DNA from: Hymenobacter psoromatis
GTDB lineage: Bacteria; Bacteroidota; Bacteroidia; Cytophagales; Hymenobacteraceae
Direction of reading: 5' to 3'
Length of the DNA stretch: 64,000 nt
Assembly: GCA_001596155.1 (NCBI GenBank)
Contig: CP014771.1
Location: 3,534,001 to 3,598,000 of the forward strand
Under the pieces are notes generated by a model, which saw nothing but the letters and a program-made list of their open reading frames with translations, had not been told where the DNA came from and did no database searches. The position numbers and the translations under genes are program-made. This document shows positions 8,566 through 17,724 of this stretch, piece by piece. Position 1 is the stretch's first letter. Every line of letters begins with the position of its first letter.

Positions 8566-9253
8566 TCATTTGGCCTCGAAAAAAGCCAGCGTCAGGGCCC
8601 AGGCTTTGGGGTGGTAGCTGGGGCGCTGGTGACAGAAAAAGCCGTGGTCAGCGTAAGAGATGACCGCGTTGAGGTAGGGCTTGCGGGCGGCTTGCAGGGC
8701 CTGCACTACCTCCGCTACGTGGGTTGGGGGAATATGCTGGTCCAGTCCGCCCCACACGAACAGGTGTGGAGCGTGCAGGTCGGCGGCGCGGTCCAGGAGG
8801 GTGGGTAGGCCGCCGCCGTAAAACGAGACGGCCGCCATCAACGGTAGTTCCGCATTGGCCAGAAACGACACGCGCCCGCCCAGGCAAAAGCTCAGGCTGC
8901 CAATCTGGTCGGTGGCCACCTGGGGCTACGCGGCGAGCCAGGCGTAGGCGGCGTGCAAGTCGGCCGTGAGCCCGGCGGGGGTGAGCGATTGGGCGTGCGC
9001 CAGGTCGCTGGCAAGGTCGCTATACGGGATTTCCAGGCCCGGCGCGGCCGTGCGATGAAACGGCTCCGGGGCCACTACCACGTAGCCCGCCCGCGCCAGC
9101 CGGTCGGTTACGCTCCGCAGGGTAGGAGTTCACCCCAAAAACTTCCTGCAAGAGCAGGATAGCCGGGGCCGGCGCGTTTAGCTCAGCCGGGCGGGCGGAA
9201 CAGGCCGACATCTGGGTACCGTCGGCCACCGATAAAATCAGGGAATTAAGCAA
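8566..9253 (-). pseudogene. Dienelactone hydrolase family protein, broken by a frameshift and a nonsense codon
   Basis: Read on the minus strand, the N-terminal part (ARPAELNAPAPAILLLQEVF, then GVN) shifts frame near 9121-9133 and continues as RSVTDRLARAGYVVVAPEPF. An in-frame TAG stands at 8926-8928 (in place of an expected Gln). The last part holds the nucleophile motif LSFCLGGR and ends with the His loop ADHGFFCH. Cys-Asp-His is the catalytic triad of dienelactone hydrolases, which open the lactone ring in chlorocatechol-type pathways. No ATG is found at the expected start; TTG at 9253 is assumed. Two independent lesions make a functional enzyme unlikely. It is last in a minus-strand cluster with a muconolactone-isomerase-like gene. 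Confidence 0.8.
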
Positions 9254-9297
9254 AGTAAGCAGACCTAAGTTCAAGTGAAACAGCCGATTAACGGCCG

Positions 9298-9600
9298 CTA
9301 GGCCAGGGGGCGGCCGTCTGCGCCGGGCGGGTCGAGCGGGTGCCGGGCCAGCGGATGCACGGCCACCTGCATCCACGGGTAGAGCGGCAGGCCCGTGATG
9401 AGCGCGTGCAGCTGCGTCGCGTCCTCGGCCCGCCACAGGCCCCAGTTGCCGAACTGCGCCGGGATGCGCCAGATGCGAACCAGATGCCCCTGCTCCTGAA
9501 GCAGGTACGCCTGGGTGTGCTCCTCTTGAATGAGGTGCTGGCGGGTGGTCTCCGCCACGTCGGGCGTAAAGTGAATGGTGATATTGAGCAAAAATTCCAT
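9298..9600 (-). CDS. Muconolactone Delta-isomerase-like small protein
   Basis: 100 residues, starting MEFLLNITIHFTPDVAETTR, with the hydrophobic beta strand and the HLVRIWRIPAQFGNWGLWRA block typical of muconolactone isomerase (CatC) and its relatives in the dimeric alpha/beta-barrel superfamily. True CatC converts muconolactone to the enol-lactone in the beta-ketoadipate pathway; no other pathway genes are present, so the actual substrate is unknown. The start lies 11 bp after the stop of the fusion enzyme upstream, so the two are surely co-transcribed. Confidence 0.8.
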   Translation of the reverse strand: MEFLLNITIHFTPDVAETTRQHLIQEEHTQAYLLQEQGHLVRIWRIPAQFGNWGLWRAEDATQLHALITGLPLYPWMQVAVHPLARHPLDPPGADGRPLA

Positions 9601-9611
9601 TTGATAATTAG

Positions 9612-11552
9612 TTAGTTAGGAGTAGGAACCGGGGCCGCGCTGGTAGCTTCTCCCGGCTGGTGCAGCGTGTAGTCGGCCATGCCCGACCAGTCTTTTTCGC
9701 CCAGGCCCGCCGCCACGGCCGCGGCCATGCGGGCATGCACGGCGGCCAGCAGCGGGAGTTGCTGGCCCGTTTTGGCGGCGGCGGCCGTGGCGAGGCCCAG
9801 GTCCTTGAGGCCCAGCTTCATCCGAAAGCCGGCCTCGAAGTCGCCCCGTACTATTTTCTGGCTGTATTTTTCGTAGGCGCGGCTGCCGTTGAATTGCGTT
9901 TGCAGCATCAGGTCGAAGAAGGTTTCCGGGGCCAGGCCGTGGCTGCTGGTCAGCACGGCAGCTTCCGCCAGCGTCTCAATGACGAGCGCCAGCATCATAT
10001 TACCGGCAATTTTGGCCGCGTTGGCCTGCTTGGGGTCTTCGCCCAGCACCCACGTCTTCTTGCCCAGCACGTCGAGCAGAGGCTGCACGGTGGCCACGAG
10101 GGCCGGCTCACCGGCTACCATAAACGTGAGCTGGCCCGCCGCCGCCACGTCGGGCCGGCCAAACACGGGAGCCGATAAGTAGCCGACCCCCGCCGCCGCG
10201 TGCGCTGCCCGCAGCTCATCGGCAAAATCGACGGAGATGGTGGCCGTCACCACATGCACGGCCCCCGCCCGCGCCGTGGGCAGCACCCCCGCGTCGAGCA
10301 GCACTGCCCGAATGGCGGCGTCGTCGGCGAGCATTGTAAAGATAACTGCCGCCTGAAAAGCCTCTTGGGGGCTCGCCACCATTTCTGCCCCCGGCAGCAC
10401 TTCCGGCGAGCGGTTCCAGGCCCGCACTTGGTAGCCGGCCTGCACCAGGTTGTGGGCAATTGCGCGGCCCATTTTGCCCAGGCCAATAAAGCCGACTTCC
10501 AATTGGGGGGTTTCGGGTTCCGGGCGGGCCGCCGCGGTGTGGGCGGCCAGCCAGCGGAGCACCGGGGCGAGGGCCTGGTCGGAATTCTTCTCGTAGAGCA
10601 GGCCGTGGCCGTTGCCCCGCACGCCGTGGTCGGGCAAGTGCAAGTGCTCGGCCGCCGCGCCGGCCACCCGTAAAAAGTCCACGATGGCGGGGCCAAACGC
10701 GGCGAAAGTCGAGGCTTCGCCGGTAACCACGGCCACCGGCAGCCCAGCCAGGGCCGGCAGTTGCAGCGTGGCCGGGTTGGCGGCCCGCGCTTCGGCCGCC
10801 GTGGCGCGGGGCGGGTGGTAGGCCACGAGCGCGGCCGTCAGCCCCCAATCAAGGGTCCCGATGCCGGGCGTAGTGGCAAATGGCGGTCCCATCGGCTCCA
10901 GGCTGACGATGGCGCGGACCAGGCCCGGCCGGCGGTCGGCCACCAGCCAGCCGGCCGGGCCGGAGGCCGAGTGCGTAATAATAATCGCGGGTCCGATGCG
11001 GTCGAGCAGGCGGGCCAGCCGGTCGGCATCCATCTCCTGCGAGGCAGCCAGGTCGGCGGGAATGGGGCCGTAGGCGGCCATGAAGTCATCAAACGCCGCC
11101 GCATCCTGCGGGTCGAAGGGCCACTGCGTCTGCCGGTCGGCCGCCGCATCCGGGAAGTAAACTTCCTTGGCCCGCTCGTAGGAAAAGGGCGAGCTCATGG
11201 ACCCCATAATCTCGGCGTGGTAGGGCGAGCGGCCGTGGCCGGGCCGGTCCACGACCAGCACGGCGTAGCCGGCTTCCACCAGGCGCTGCGCCCAGCCGGG
11301 CCGGCCGTCGGGCGTATCGCCCCACTCGGTGCCCTGCAAGGTGCCGCCATGCACGAGCACCACGGGGTAGGGCTGCGTCACGCGCTCGGGGGCTTCCCAT
11401 TCCACGAACAGCGGCCCGCGCTGGTACGTCTGCCCGTGGCGGCTGACCCGCTCACCGGGCACCCAAAAACAGCCGCGGCGCGACGCGCGGACGGGCACTT
11501 CGGCCCAAAATGGAAGTGGCTGGGCCGGGCTGGGCTGATTGGCTGGTTGCAT
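9612..11552 (-). CDS. Fusion protein: alpha/beta hydrolase + 3-hydroxyisobutyrate dehydrogenase-like domain
   Basis: About 646 residues from the ATG at 11552 (an upstream start at 11654 would add 34 unlikely residues). The N-terminal half is an alpha/beta hydrolase: oxyanion-hole VLVHGG near residues 65-70, VVDRPGHGRS, nucleophile Ser near 195 in IITHSASGPAG (the first Gly of the usual GxSxG is replaced) and a final His in DHGVRGNGH near 316. After a short linker, the second half starts with a Rossmann motif VGFIGLGKMGRAIAHNL (from about 353), followed by the beta-hydroxyacid dehydrogenase catalytic Lys in NAAKIAGNMM. The frame is unbroken through the junction, so this is a genuine fusion in this sequence. 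It lies downstream of an AraC regulator and upstream of an isomerase. Confidence 0.85.
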   Translation of the reverse strand: MQPANQPSPAQPLPFWAEVPVRASRRGCFWVPGERVSRHGQTYQRGPLFVEWEAPERVTQPYPVVLVHGGTLQGTEWGDTPDGRPGWAQRLVEAGYAVLVVDRPGHGRSPYHAEIMGSMSSPFSYERAKEVYFPDAAADRQTQWPFDPQDAAAFDDFMAAYGPIPADLAASQEMDADRLARLLDRIGPAIIITHSASGPAGWLVADRRPGLVRAIVSLEPMGPPFATTPGIGTLDWGLTAALVAYHPPRATAAEARAANPATLQLPALAGLPVAVVTGEASTFAAFGPAIVDFLRVAGAAAEHLHLPDHGVRGNGHGLLYEKNSDQALAPVLRWLAAHTAAARPEPETPQLEVGFIGLGKMGRAIAHNLVQAGYQVRAWNRSPEVLPGAEMVASPQEAFQAAVIFTMLADDAAIRAVLLDAGVLPTARAGAVHVVTATISVDFADELRAAHAAAGVGYLSAPVFGRPDVAAAGQLTFMVAGEPALVATVQPLLDVLGKKTWVLGEDPKQANAAKIAGNMMLALVIETLAEAAVLTSSHGLAPETFFDLMLQTQFNGSRAYEKYSQKIVRGDFEAGFRMKLGLKDLGLATAAAAKTGQQLPLLAAVHARMAAAVAAGLGEKDWSGMADYTLHQPGEATSAAPVPTPN

Positions 11553-11711
11553 GGTTTCTACTGTTGAGGAGCGATTGGAAAGCGGTTGCTGCAAAGCTGC
11601 CCCGGCAAACCAGGTTGTGGAGGAGTCCAGAGCAGGGAGGAAAATGCCCTGCAAAGTTCCGACCCCGGCGGCCCGGCCGTTTTACCCGATTCAAACCAAT
11701 GCTTACGAAAA

Positions 11712-12614
11712 TCAGCACACCCGCGCCGCCGTGGGGGCCTGGCCCGTGTGCCGCCGAAAAAAAGCGGTGAAGTGGGCAGGCTCCTCAAAACCCAGGCAGT
11801 AGCCAATGTGCGCTACCGGCCAGTTGGTGTGCAGCAGCAGGGCCTGCGCCTCCTGCACCAGGCGTTCGGCCAGCAGCTGGGTAGTGGTTTTGCCCGTGGC
11901 GGCCTTCAGCATCCGGTTCAGGTAGTTGCTATGCACGGCCAGCTGGTCGGCAAACGCCTGGGCCGTGCGGAGGCGCACGCGCTGCTGCGGCGACTCAATC
12001 GGAAACTGTCGGGCCAGTAGTTCGGTGAACAGCAGGGTGATGCGCGTGGCGGCGCGGGCCGGCCGGTCCAGCACTAGGGCCGGAGCCAGCTTCTGCGCCC
12101 CGTGGATAAGCTCCAGCACATAAGCCCGCAACAGGTCATACTTATAGACGTAAGTCGAATTAATCTCGGCCAGCATCTTCTCAAAAATAGTCTGCACCGG
12201 CAGGCGCTGCGCAGCGGTAAGGGCGTAAACCGGCTGCCCGCCCGGCGCAAACACGGGGAAGCCAGCCTGCGCCAGGGCACTGGCTTCCGCTAAAAATGCC
12301 GCCGTAAAAATGCAGAATATCCGGCTCTGCGGGCCGCCCAGGGGTTCCCAGAGGTAGGGCACCTGCGGATTCGCAAACAGCAGGGCGCTGCCAGCTACCG
12401 TCACTACTTTATCGGCGTAGTGATAGCGGTTGTGGCCCGTTACCAGGCTGATTTTATAGAAATCCTTGCGGCTGTACTGCACCGGCCGGGCAGCAGGACC
12501 CGCGTAGTCCGGCTGGTCAAATACGTTGAAGTGCCCTAAGCCCTGCCGCAGGTCCGGCGGCAGCCCCGGCACCTTGGTGCGGTAGAATTCTTCTAGTGTA
12601 AGCGTATCGGCCAT
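11712..12614 (-). CDS. AraC-family transcriptional regulator
   Basis: 300 residues: N-terminal AraC cupin-like sensor (including QYSRKDFYKISLVTGHNRYH) and C-terminal HTH pair ending FEEPAHFTAFFRRHTGQAP. It is clearly paralogous to the regulator at 20378-21271, sharing the FYKI, Y-H-x-A-D-K, FEKMLAEIN and FxEPAHF blocks. A TAACTTTG box (minus strand, 12619-12626) sits just upstream of the start, matching the Bacteroidota -7 consensus, though no good -33 TTG is at the right distance. It likely controls the fusion-enzyme operon below it. Confidence 0.9.
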   Translation of the reverse strand: MADTLTLEEFYRTKVPGLPPDLRQGLGHFNVFDQPDYAGPAARPVQYSRKDFYKISLVTGHNRYHYADKVVTVAGSALLFANPQVPYLWEPLGGPQSRIFCIFTAAFLAEASALAQAGFPVFAPGGQPVYALTAAQRLPVQTIFEKMLAEINSTYVYKYDLLRAYVLELIHGAQKLAPALVLDRPARAATRITLLFTELLARQFPIESPQQRVRLRTAQAFADQLAVHSNYLNRMLKAATGKTTTQLLAERLVQEAQALLLHTNWPVAHIGYCLGFEEPAHFTAFFRRHTGQAPTAARVC

Positions 12615-12632
12615 TGCGCAAAGTTATACGAA

Positions 12633-13910
12633 TCAAACTTTCGGCTGGCCAGTACCAATCTTCTGGTTAGGGGAGCATTCTATTGGCTGCCCCCAGCGGC
12701 GGGGCGGGCTGGCGCGCCACAGGAGCAGGGCCAGCCCCAGGGCCGCGCTGAGCAGCAACCCCAGCAGCAGCACCAGCCCGTGCCAGGCGTGGTGCTGGAG
12801 GACCACCCCGCTGAACGTGCCCACCAGGCTGGACCCCAGGTAGTAAAACAAAAGATAGAGGGAGGCGGCCGCCGCCCGGTTGTCCGGCGCGCGCCGCCCG
12901 GCCCAGCTGCTGGCCAGCGTGTGCGCCCCGAAGAAGCCCAGCGTCAGCATCCCTACCCCCGTCACCACGAGCCCAAGCTGGTCGAACCACGTCAGCAGCA
13001 GCCCGCTCAGCATCAGCAGCGTAAAGGCGGCCAGCGTGGGGGGTAGGCCCCACTTCTCGGCCAGTGGCCCGGCGGCAAAGGAGCCGCCCAGGCCCACGGC
13101 ATACAACAGGAAGACGCCGGCCACGACTTGCGGGGCCAGGCTGAACGGCGGCGCTTCCAGCCGGAAACCCAGGTAGTTATACAGGCTCACAAAGCTGCCC
13201 ATCGCCAGCGCCGCCAGCAGACAGAGCCCAAGTAGGCGAGCATCCTGCGCCGTGCGGCGGATGCTGGCCAGGAGCGCCCCGCCCCGCAGCCGGTGGGGCG
13301 TGAAGTGGCGGGAAGGCGGCAGGCGGCGGCCAAATTCCAGCGCCAGCCCCAGGCACCCCAGGCCGATAAGGGCCGCCACGACCCGCCACGAATACCACCC
13401 CGCGAGCAGCGTGGCCGCCACCCGGCCCAGCATCCCGCCCAGAATGGTGCCGCTGATGTAGAAGCCCATCGAGCGGCCGAGGGCCGCGGGGGCCACTTCT
13501 TCGCCAATGTAGGCCATCGCGGTGGCCGCCACGCCCGCCAGCAAAAAGCCCTTGAGCGCGCTCACCACCAGCAGCCAGGCAAAGCTGGGCACCAGGGCGG
13601 AGGCCGCAGTCAGGGCCGAAGAACTCACCAGGGCGCTCACCATCAGTTTCTTGCGCGAAAATCGATTGGCCAGAAATGTGCCCAGTAGCAGCCCCGCCGC
13701 CAGGGCCAGCGTAGCCGTCGAAATAACCAGGCTGCTGTGCGCCGGCGTCAAGTGAAAGTAGCGGCCCAGCACGGGCAGCAGGGGCTGCAAAAAATAGAGC
13801 TGGGCAAACAGGCACAGCCCGGCCAGAAACATGGCGTAGGTAAGGCGGCGGTAGGCGGCGGTGCCCCGCTCGGCGGGGGGGGTAGGGAGTAGAGTTGGGA
13901 GGCCAGGCAT
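12633..13910 (-). CDS. MFS transporter (YnfM-like drug/sugar efflux type)
   Basis: 425 residues with 12 predicted membrane helices. The start at 13910 (MPGLPTLLPTPPAERGTAAY) is chosen because the 64 codons upstream in the same frame are antisense to an IS3 remnant. The loop between helices 2 and 3 has FLANRFSRKKLMVSAL, the MFS A-motif-like sequence. Members of this branch export drugs or small metabolites. It ends 18 bp before the AraC gene and could be in the same transcript. Confidence 0.85.
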   Translation of the reverse strand: MPGLPTLLPTPPAERGTAAYRRLTYAMFLAGLCLFAQLYFLQPLLPVLGRYFHLTPAHSSLVISTATLALAAGLLLGTFLANRFSRKKLMVSALVSSSALTAASALVPSFAWLLVVSALKGFLLAGVAATAMAYIGEEVAPAALGRSMGFYISGTILGGMLGRVAATLLAGWYSWRVVAALIGLGCLGLALEFGRRLPPSRHFTPHRLRGGALLASIRRTAQDARLLGLCLLAALAMGSFVSLYNYLGFRLEAPPFSLAPQVVAGVFLLYAVGLGGSFAAGPLAEKWGLPPTLAAFTLLMLSGLLLTWFDQLGLVVTGVGMLTLGFFGAHTLASSWAGRRAPDNRAAAASLYLLFYYLGSSLVGTFSGVVLQHHAWHGLVLLLGLLLSAALGLALLLWRASPPRRWGQPIECSPNQKIGTGQPKV

Positions 13911-13959
13911 AGTGCCAAAAAAGCGGCCCCTGGAGGTGCCGTTGCAGCCCAATATCTGC

Positions 13960-14399
13960 TGGTCGCAGGGCTTTAGGAGCGATGCCTTGACCGACGGCCA
14001 ACGTTTCCGCACCCTGAATGTCAGTGATGACTGGAACCGGGAAGTGCTCGGTATCGAAGTGGATTTTTCGCTACCCCCTATGCGGGTTGTGGCCCTGCTC
14101 ACGCAGGTAGTCAGCCAGTACGGCTGCGGGTGGATAACGGCCCCGAGCTTATCAGCCAGGTGTTACAGACCTGGTGCCAGCGTCAGGGAATTGACCTGCG
14201 TTGGATTCAGCCAACGAGTCCAACGCAAAACGCCTATGTTGAACGCTTTAACGGCTCCTTTCGCCGCGAGCTGCTCAATGCCCACTTCTTCACCAGCCTG
14301 CGCCAGGTGCATGAACACTGCCAACTTTGGCAACACGATTACAACCACCTGCGACCGCATGAGGCCCTTAACTTCTTAACGCCCATCGAGTTTCGTTAA
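13960..14399 (+). pseudogene. IS3-family transposase (orfB) C-terminal remnant with an internal deletion
   Basis: The frame from 13960 gives LTDGQRFRTLNVSDDWNREV and LGIEVDFSLPP, characteristic of the integrase core of IS3-family orfB. After VVSQYG the frame changes and resumes with RVDNGPELISQVLQTWCQRQ, followed by the catalytic Glu in NAYVERFNGSFRRELL and the end RPHEALNFLTPIEFR. About 16 bp appear to be missing at the junction near 14122-14128. The first Asp position (WSMDF in relatives) reads WSQGF. The 5' half of the gene is absent. Confidence 0.8.
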
Positions 14400-14552
14400 G
14401 CTGCCTGACCTCTGCTTTTGATTGGCCTACTCTGACGGGGAGCTTACAGTAGGCCAGGAAGAGGCGTTGCAGTTCGGTCATGGCAGGCGGAAAAGGCTAG
14501 GGTACGAGGGTGCGGCGGGGGGGTAGGAAACGAGCCAACCTCGGCCAAGGCG

Positions 14553-14590
14553 AATAAAACAAGTGCCCCGCAGCGAACCGCCACGGGGCA
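14553..14590 (-). terminator. Terminator of the molybdenum hydroxylase operon
   Basis: On the minus strand TGCCCCG / CGGGGCA (14590-14564) form a stem with a 13-base loop, followed by a T-rich tail at 14560-14553, 22 bp after the stop of the catalytic subunit. Confidence 0.7.
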
Positions 14591-16402
14591 TTGCCTTTGT
14601 AAACAAGCCCGTTTAGAGGAGCTTATCCAGCGTAATCGGCAGGTCGCGCAGACGCTTGCCCGTGGCGTGGTAGATGGCATTGGAGATGGCGGCGACCACG
14701 CCCAGCAGCCCTATTTCGCCCAGGCCCTTTACTCCGATGGGGTTCACAATATCGTCGCTTTCCTCCACGAAAATCACGTCAATTTTGTGAATGTCGGCGT
14801 TCACCGGAATGTGGTATTCGGCGTAGTTGTGGTTCATAAAGCGCCCGAAGTGGTGGTCGGCGACCGTTTCCTCCATCAGCGCCATGCCGATGCCCCACAC
14901 GGTGGAACCCAGTACCTGGCTGCGTGCGGTTTTGGGATTCAGGATACGGCCGGCGGCCACGGCGTTCACCACGCGCGTTACGCGCACGATACCCAGGTCC
15001 TCATCTACTTTCACCTCCACGAAAACGGCGTTGTGCGAGTGCATGGAATACTTCGACTGTTTAGCCGTGTCAGGCTTACCCCCGCCCTCGGCTTCCACGG
15101 TTGGCTCGTCGCTGGCCGCCAGCACGTCCCGAATCGCTACTTGCCGGCTGATGTCCTGGTTGGCGCCGATTACCCCGTTCACGAATTGCACGTCCTCATA
15201 AGCGAGGTCGGCGAGGGGCGAGTTGTCCAGCTGCTGGGCCAGTTGCAGCACTTTTTTGCCGAGCGCCTGGCAGGTGTCTTGCACGGCCGAGCCGACCGAG
15301 GCAGCCGTCCAGGAGCCGCCCTGAATGGGGGATTGGGGTAGGGTTGTGTCGCCTAGCACGAAGGTCACGTCTTCAATGGGCAGGCCCATTGTCTGGGCGG
15401 CCAGTTGAGTCATGACCGTGTAGGTGCCCGTGCCAATGTCGTTGCTCCCGCTGCTCACCGTGAGGTGGCCATTGGCGGCGAGGCTGGCCTTGGCTTTAGT
15501 GGGCTTTTGCTGCGCATCCCAGATGCCGGTGCCCACCCCCCAACCCACCAGCAGGCGGCCGTCGCGCATGGAGCGCGGCTCCGGGGTGCGGGCCGCCCAG
15601 CCGAACCTGGCCGCTCCTTCGTGGAAGCAATCGCGCAGGCGCTTGCTGCTGAAGGGCTTGTCAGTGCTTTTATCCGTTTCCGAGTAGTTCAGCAGGCGAA
15701 ATTCCAGCGGGTCGCGGCCCGCTTGATAGGCCATCTCGTCAATGGCGATTTCGAGGGCAAATTCGCCCGTGGCGGCCCCCGGTGCCCGCATGGACTGCGG
15801 CGTGTAGATATCAAGCGCGACGATTTCGTGCGCCAGCGTCACGTTGTCGCAATTGTAGAGGACGCCCGAGTTGGCCACCACATTTTCGGCGTAGTCCTCG
15901 AACCGCGAGGTTTCGGCCACCGCGTGGTGTTGCAGCGACGTCAGGTGGCCCCACTCATCGGTACCCAGTTTCAGGTTCTGAATGGTGGCGGGCCGGTTGC
16001 CGATGCTGAACATCTGGTCTCGCGTCAGGGTCAGGCGAATGGAGTGCTGAAGCTCCAGCGCCGCTAAGGTTGCAAAAAACATCTGGTGCTGCGGCCGCAG
16101 CCCCGAGCCGAACCCGCCGCCCATGTACTTGGTAATAACCTGGGTATCATCTTTGGCCAGCCCAAAAACCCCGCACAAATACGCCTGCACATTGAAAACG
16201 CCCTGGGTTTTGTCGTAGATTTTCATCTTCTTACCATCGCCCAGCCACTCGATGGTCGTGGCGTACATCTCCATCGGGTTCTGGTGCTGCGCCTGGTGCG
16301 TGTACGTGCCGGCGTGCTGATGCACGGCCGCCGCGAAGGCTGCCTCCGCGTGGCCGTAGGGTTTGGGCGGGGGCGAATAGCTGCCCTTAGAAGCTGTTTG
16401 GG

Positions 16403-16888
16403 TTAAATTTTCTTGACTATTCTTCTACTATTACTTAGTAAGATAAAAGCATTTTCACTGGCTATTTTTCTTTCGTAACATCTTGCTAATCTGCGGTTAT
16501 TCGTAACCCAGGCTAGTGTGCGCTCAACAATCCAGCGCTTGGCATGGATGCAAAAGCCCTTCCGCTGGCGCACTATCTGCGTGGGCACCTCCACCCGAAT
16601 TCCGTACTTGTTAGCCATGTGGTCCACAAATTCGCCGCGAAAGCCGCCATCGATATAAATGATTTTGACTTCCTGCAGCAGGACGTTATGGGCGAGTAAG
16701 TCGTCCCAGAACTGGATGGCCGTCTGCCCATCATGGGCATTGGCGGCCGTCACTTTGCTGGCCAGCACATTGCCGAGCGTATCGGCGACGACGAAGCGCT
16801 TACGGCCTTTGATAAGTTTGCCCCCATCAAAGCCGATATGCGTGGTGCTGGTGGCCGAATTTTTCACGCTTTGGGAGTCGATAATCAC
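16403..16888 (-). CDS. IS5/IS427 transposase, orfB (DDE catalytic part)
   Basis: 161 residues from ATG at 16888, but most likely produced as the C-terminal part of a frameshifted orfAB protein. It carries IIDSQSVKNS (first Asp), the GGKLIKGRKRFVVADTLGNV strand, IYIDGGFRGEF (second Asp) and ERTLAWVTNNRRLARCYER (Glu region with the Y-x2-R-x3-E-x6-K-like signature). No lesions were seen; the element looks competent. Confidence 0.9.
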   Translation of the reverse strand: MIIDSQSVKNSATSTTHIGFDGGKLIKGRKRFVVADTLGNVLASKVTAANAHDGQTAIQFWDDLLAHNVLLQEVKIIYIDGGFRGEFVDHMANKYGIRVEVPTQIVRQRKGFCIHAKRWIVERTLAWVTNNRRLARCYERKIASENAFILLSNSRRIVKKI

Positions 16889-17181
16889 GGCGCTTGGACA
16901 AGCATTTTTTTTACACTCTCGCGGTAATCAACGTTTAAACAAGCGTTTATACTTTCAAACAAGCCTTCTTTCTCCCACTTGCCAAAGTAGAAATAAACAG
17001 TTTGCCAAGGTGGAAAATCGCCGGGTATATCGCGCCAGCCGCACCCGTTTTTCAGCACGTATAAGATACCATTGAACACGTCCAGCAGGGGCCATTTACT
17101 GGTGCGCCGCACCACAATCAACGGTAAAATTCGCTGCCAATCCCGCTCAGATAAATCCGAAGTATAAGATTTTTGACGCAT
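16885..17181 (-). CDS. IS5/IS427 transposase, orfA (N-terminal part)
   Basis: 98 residues starting MRQKSYTSDLSERDWQRILP, with the KNGCGWRDIPGDFPPWQTVY block found in the N-terminal half of IS427-type transposases. The gene ends VKKMLVQAP at a TGA that overlaps the ATG of orfB. Near the end, GTA followed by seven more A (eight A in all) forms a slippery run. A -1 shift there continues as NACPSAVIIDSQSVKN, which is the expected continuous transposase sequence. Confidence 0.9.
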   Translation of the reverse strand: MRQKSYTSDLSERDWQRILPLIVVRRTSKWPLLDVFNGILYVLKNGCGWRDIPGDFPPWQTVYFYFGKWEKEGLFESINACLNVDYRESVKKMLVQAP

Positions 17182-17724
17182 AAAGAAAATAAGAGGGTTT
17201 TACCTCAAATTTAACTCAAACAGCTTCTTAGCCTTCGGCGCGTGGCCCTCGTGGCGCACCTGCTCCAGGTCGGTGACAAACGCCGCCGCCTCGTACTCAA
17301 TGTGCAGGATAGAAGCCGCGTAGCGGGCCAGCTCGAAGGTCTCGGCCACCACCAGCGCCACCGGCTGCATACTGAACAGAATTCCGGGCGATTGCAGCGC
17401 CCGGAAGGGCGAGCCGCCGGGGGCAATTTCATCCTGATAACTGCTATCTAGCCAGGCTAGTGAGGGCATATTTTCGTGCGTGAACACCCGCTTTACGCCG
17501 GGCAGGGCCAGCACCGGGGCCGCGTCAATTTTGGTGATTTTACCCTTCGCGATGGGGCTGTTCACGAGGTAGCCGTACCAGAGGTCGGGCACGTCGTAGT
17601 CGGCCGCGTAGTTGGCCGCGCCCGTCACCTTGGCCGGGCCGTCCACGCGGCTCGTGGGCTTGCCCACGTAATCGGTGCCCAGCTGGATGGTGGGCGGAGT
17701 GGCGATAGTCTGACTCATAACGGG

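Larger units (their letters stand above)
16390..17227 (-). mobile_element. IS5-family element (IS427-like), complete, 838 bp
   Basis: Terminal inverted repeats GAAGCTGTTTGGGTTAAATT at 16390 and its inverted partner GAAGCTGTTTGAGTTAAATT read inward from 17227 differ at one position over the first 20 bases. A TTA direct repeat flanks both sides (16387-16389 and 17228-17230). Two overlapping transposase frames fill the element. The host gene is reconstituted exactly by excision, which points to a recent insertion. Confidence 0.93.
14613..17718 (-). pseudogene. Molybdopterin-binding subunit of a PaoABC/xanthine-dehydrogenase-type hydroxylase, interrupted by an IS
   Basis: The N-terminal part (17718-17231) starts MSQTIATPPTIQLGTDYVGK and carries the first aldehyde oxidase/xanthine dehydrogenase domain. 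After the IS the frame resumes SYSPPPKPYGHAEAAFAA, includes TKYMGGGFGSG (the molybdopterin glycine motif) and ends with the active-site Glu region KGLGEIGLLG. Removing the IS and one TTA copy restores 754 residues in frame (APKA-KGSYSPPP), matching PaoC-type subunits. Such enzymes oxidise aldehydes or purines using molybdenum cytosine dinucleotide, FAD and 2Fe-2S clusters. With the insertion, only about 165 native residues plus a few from the IS can be made, so the enzyme should be inactive. No PaoD/XdhC-type maturation gene is in the window. Confidence 0.9.
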
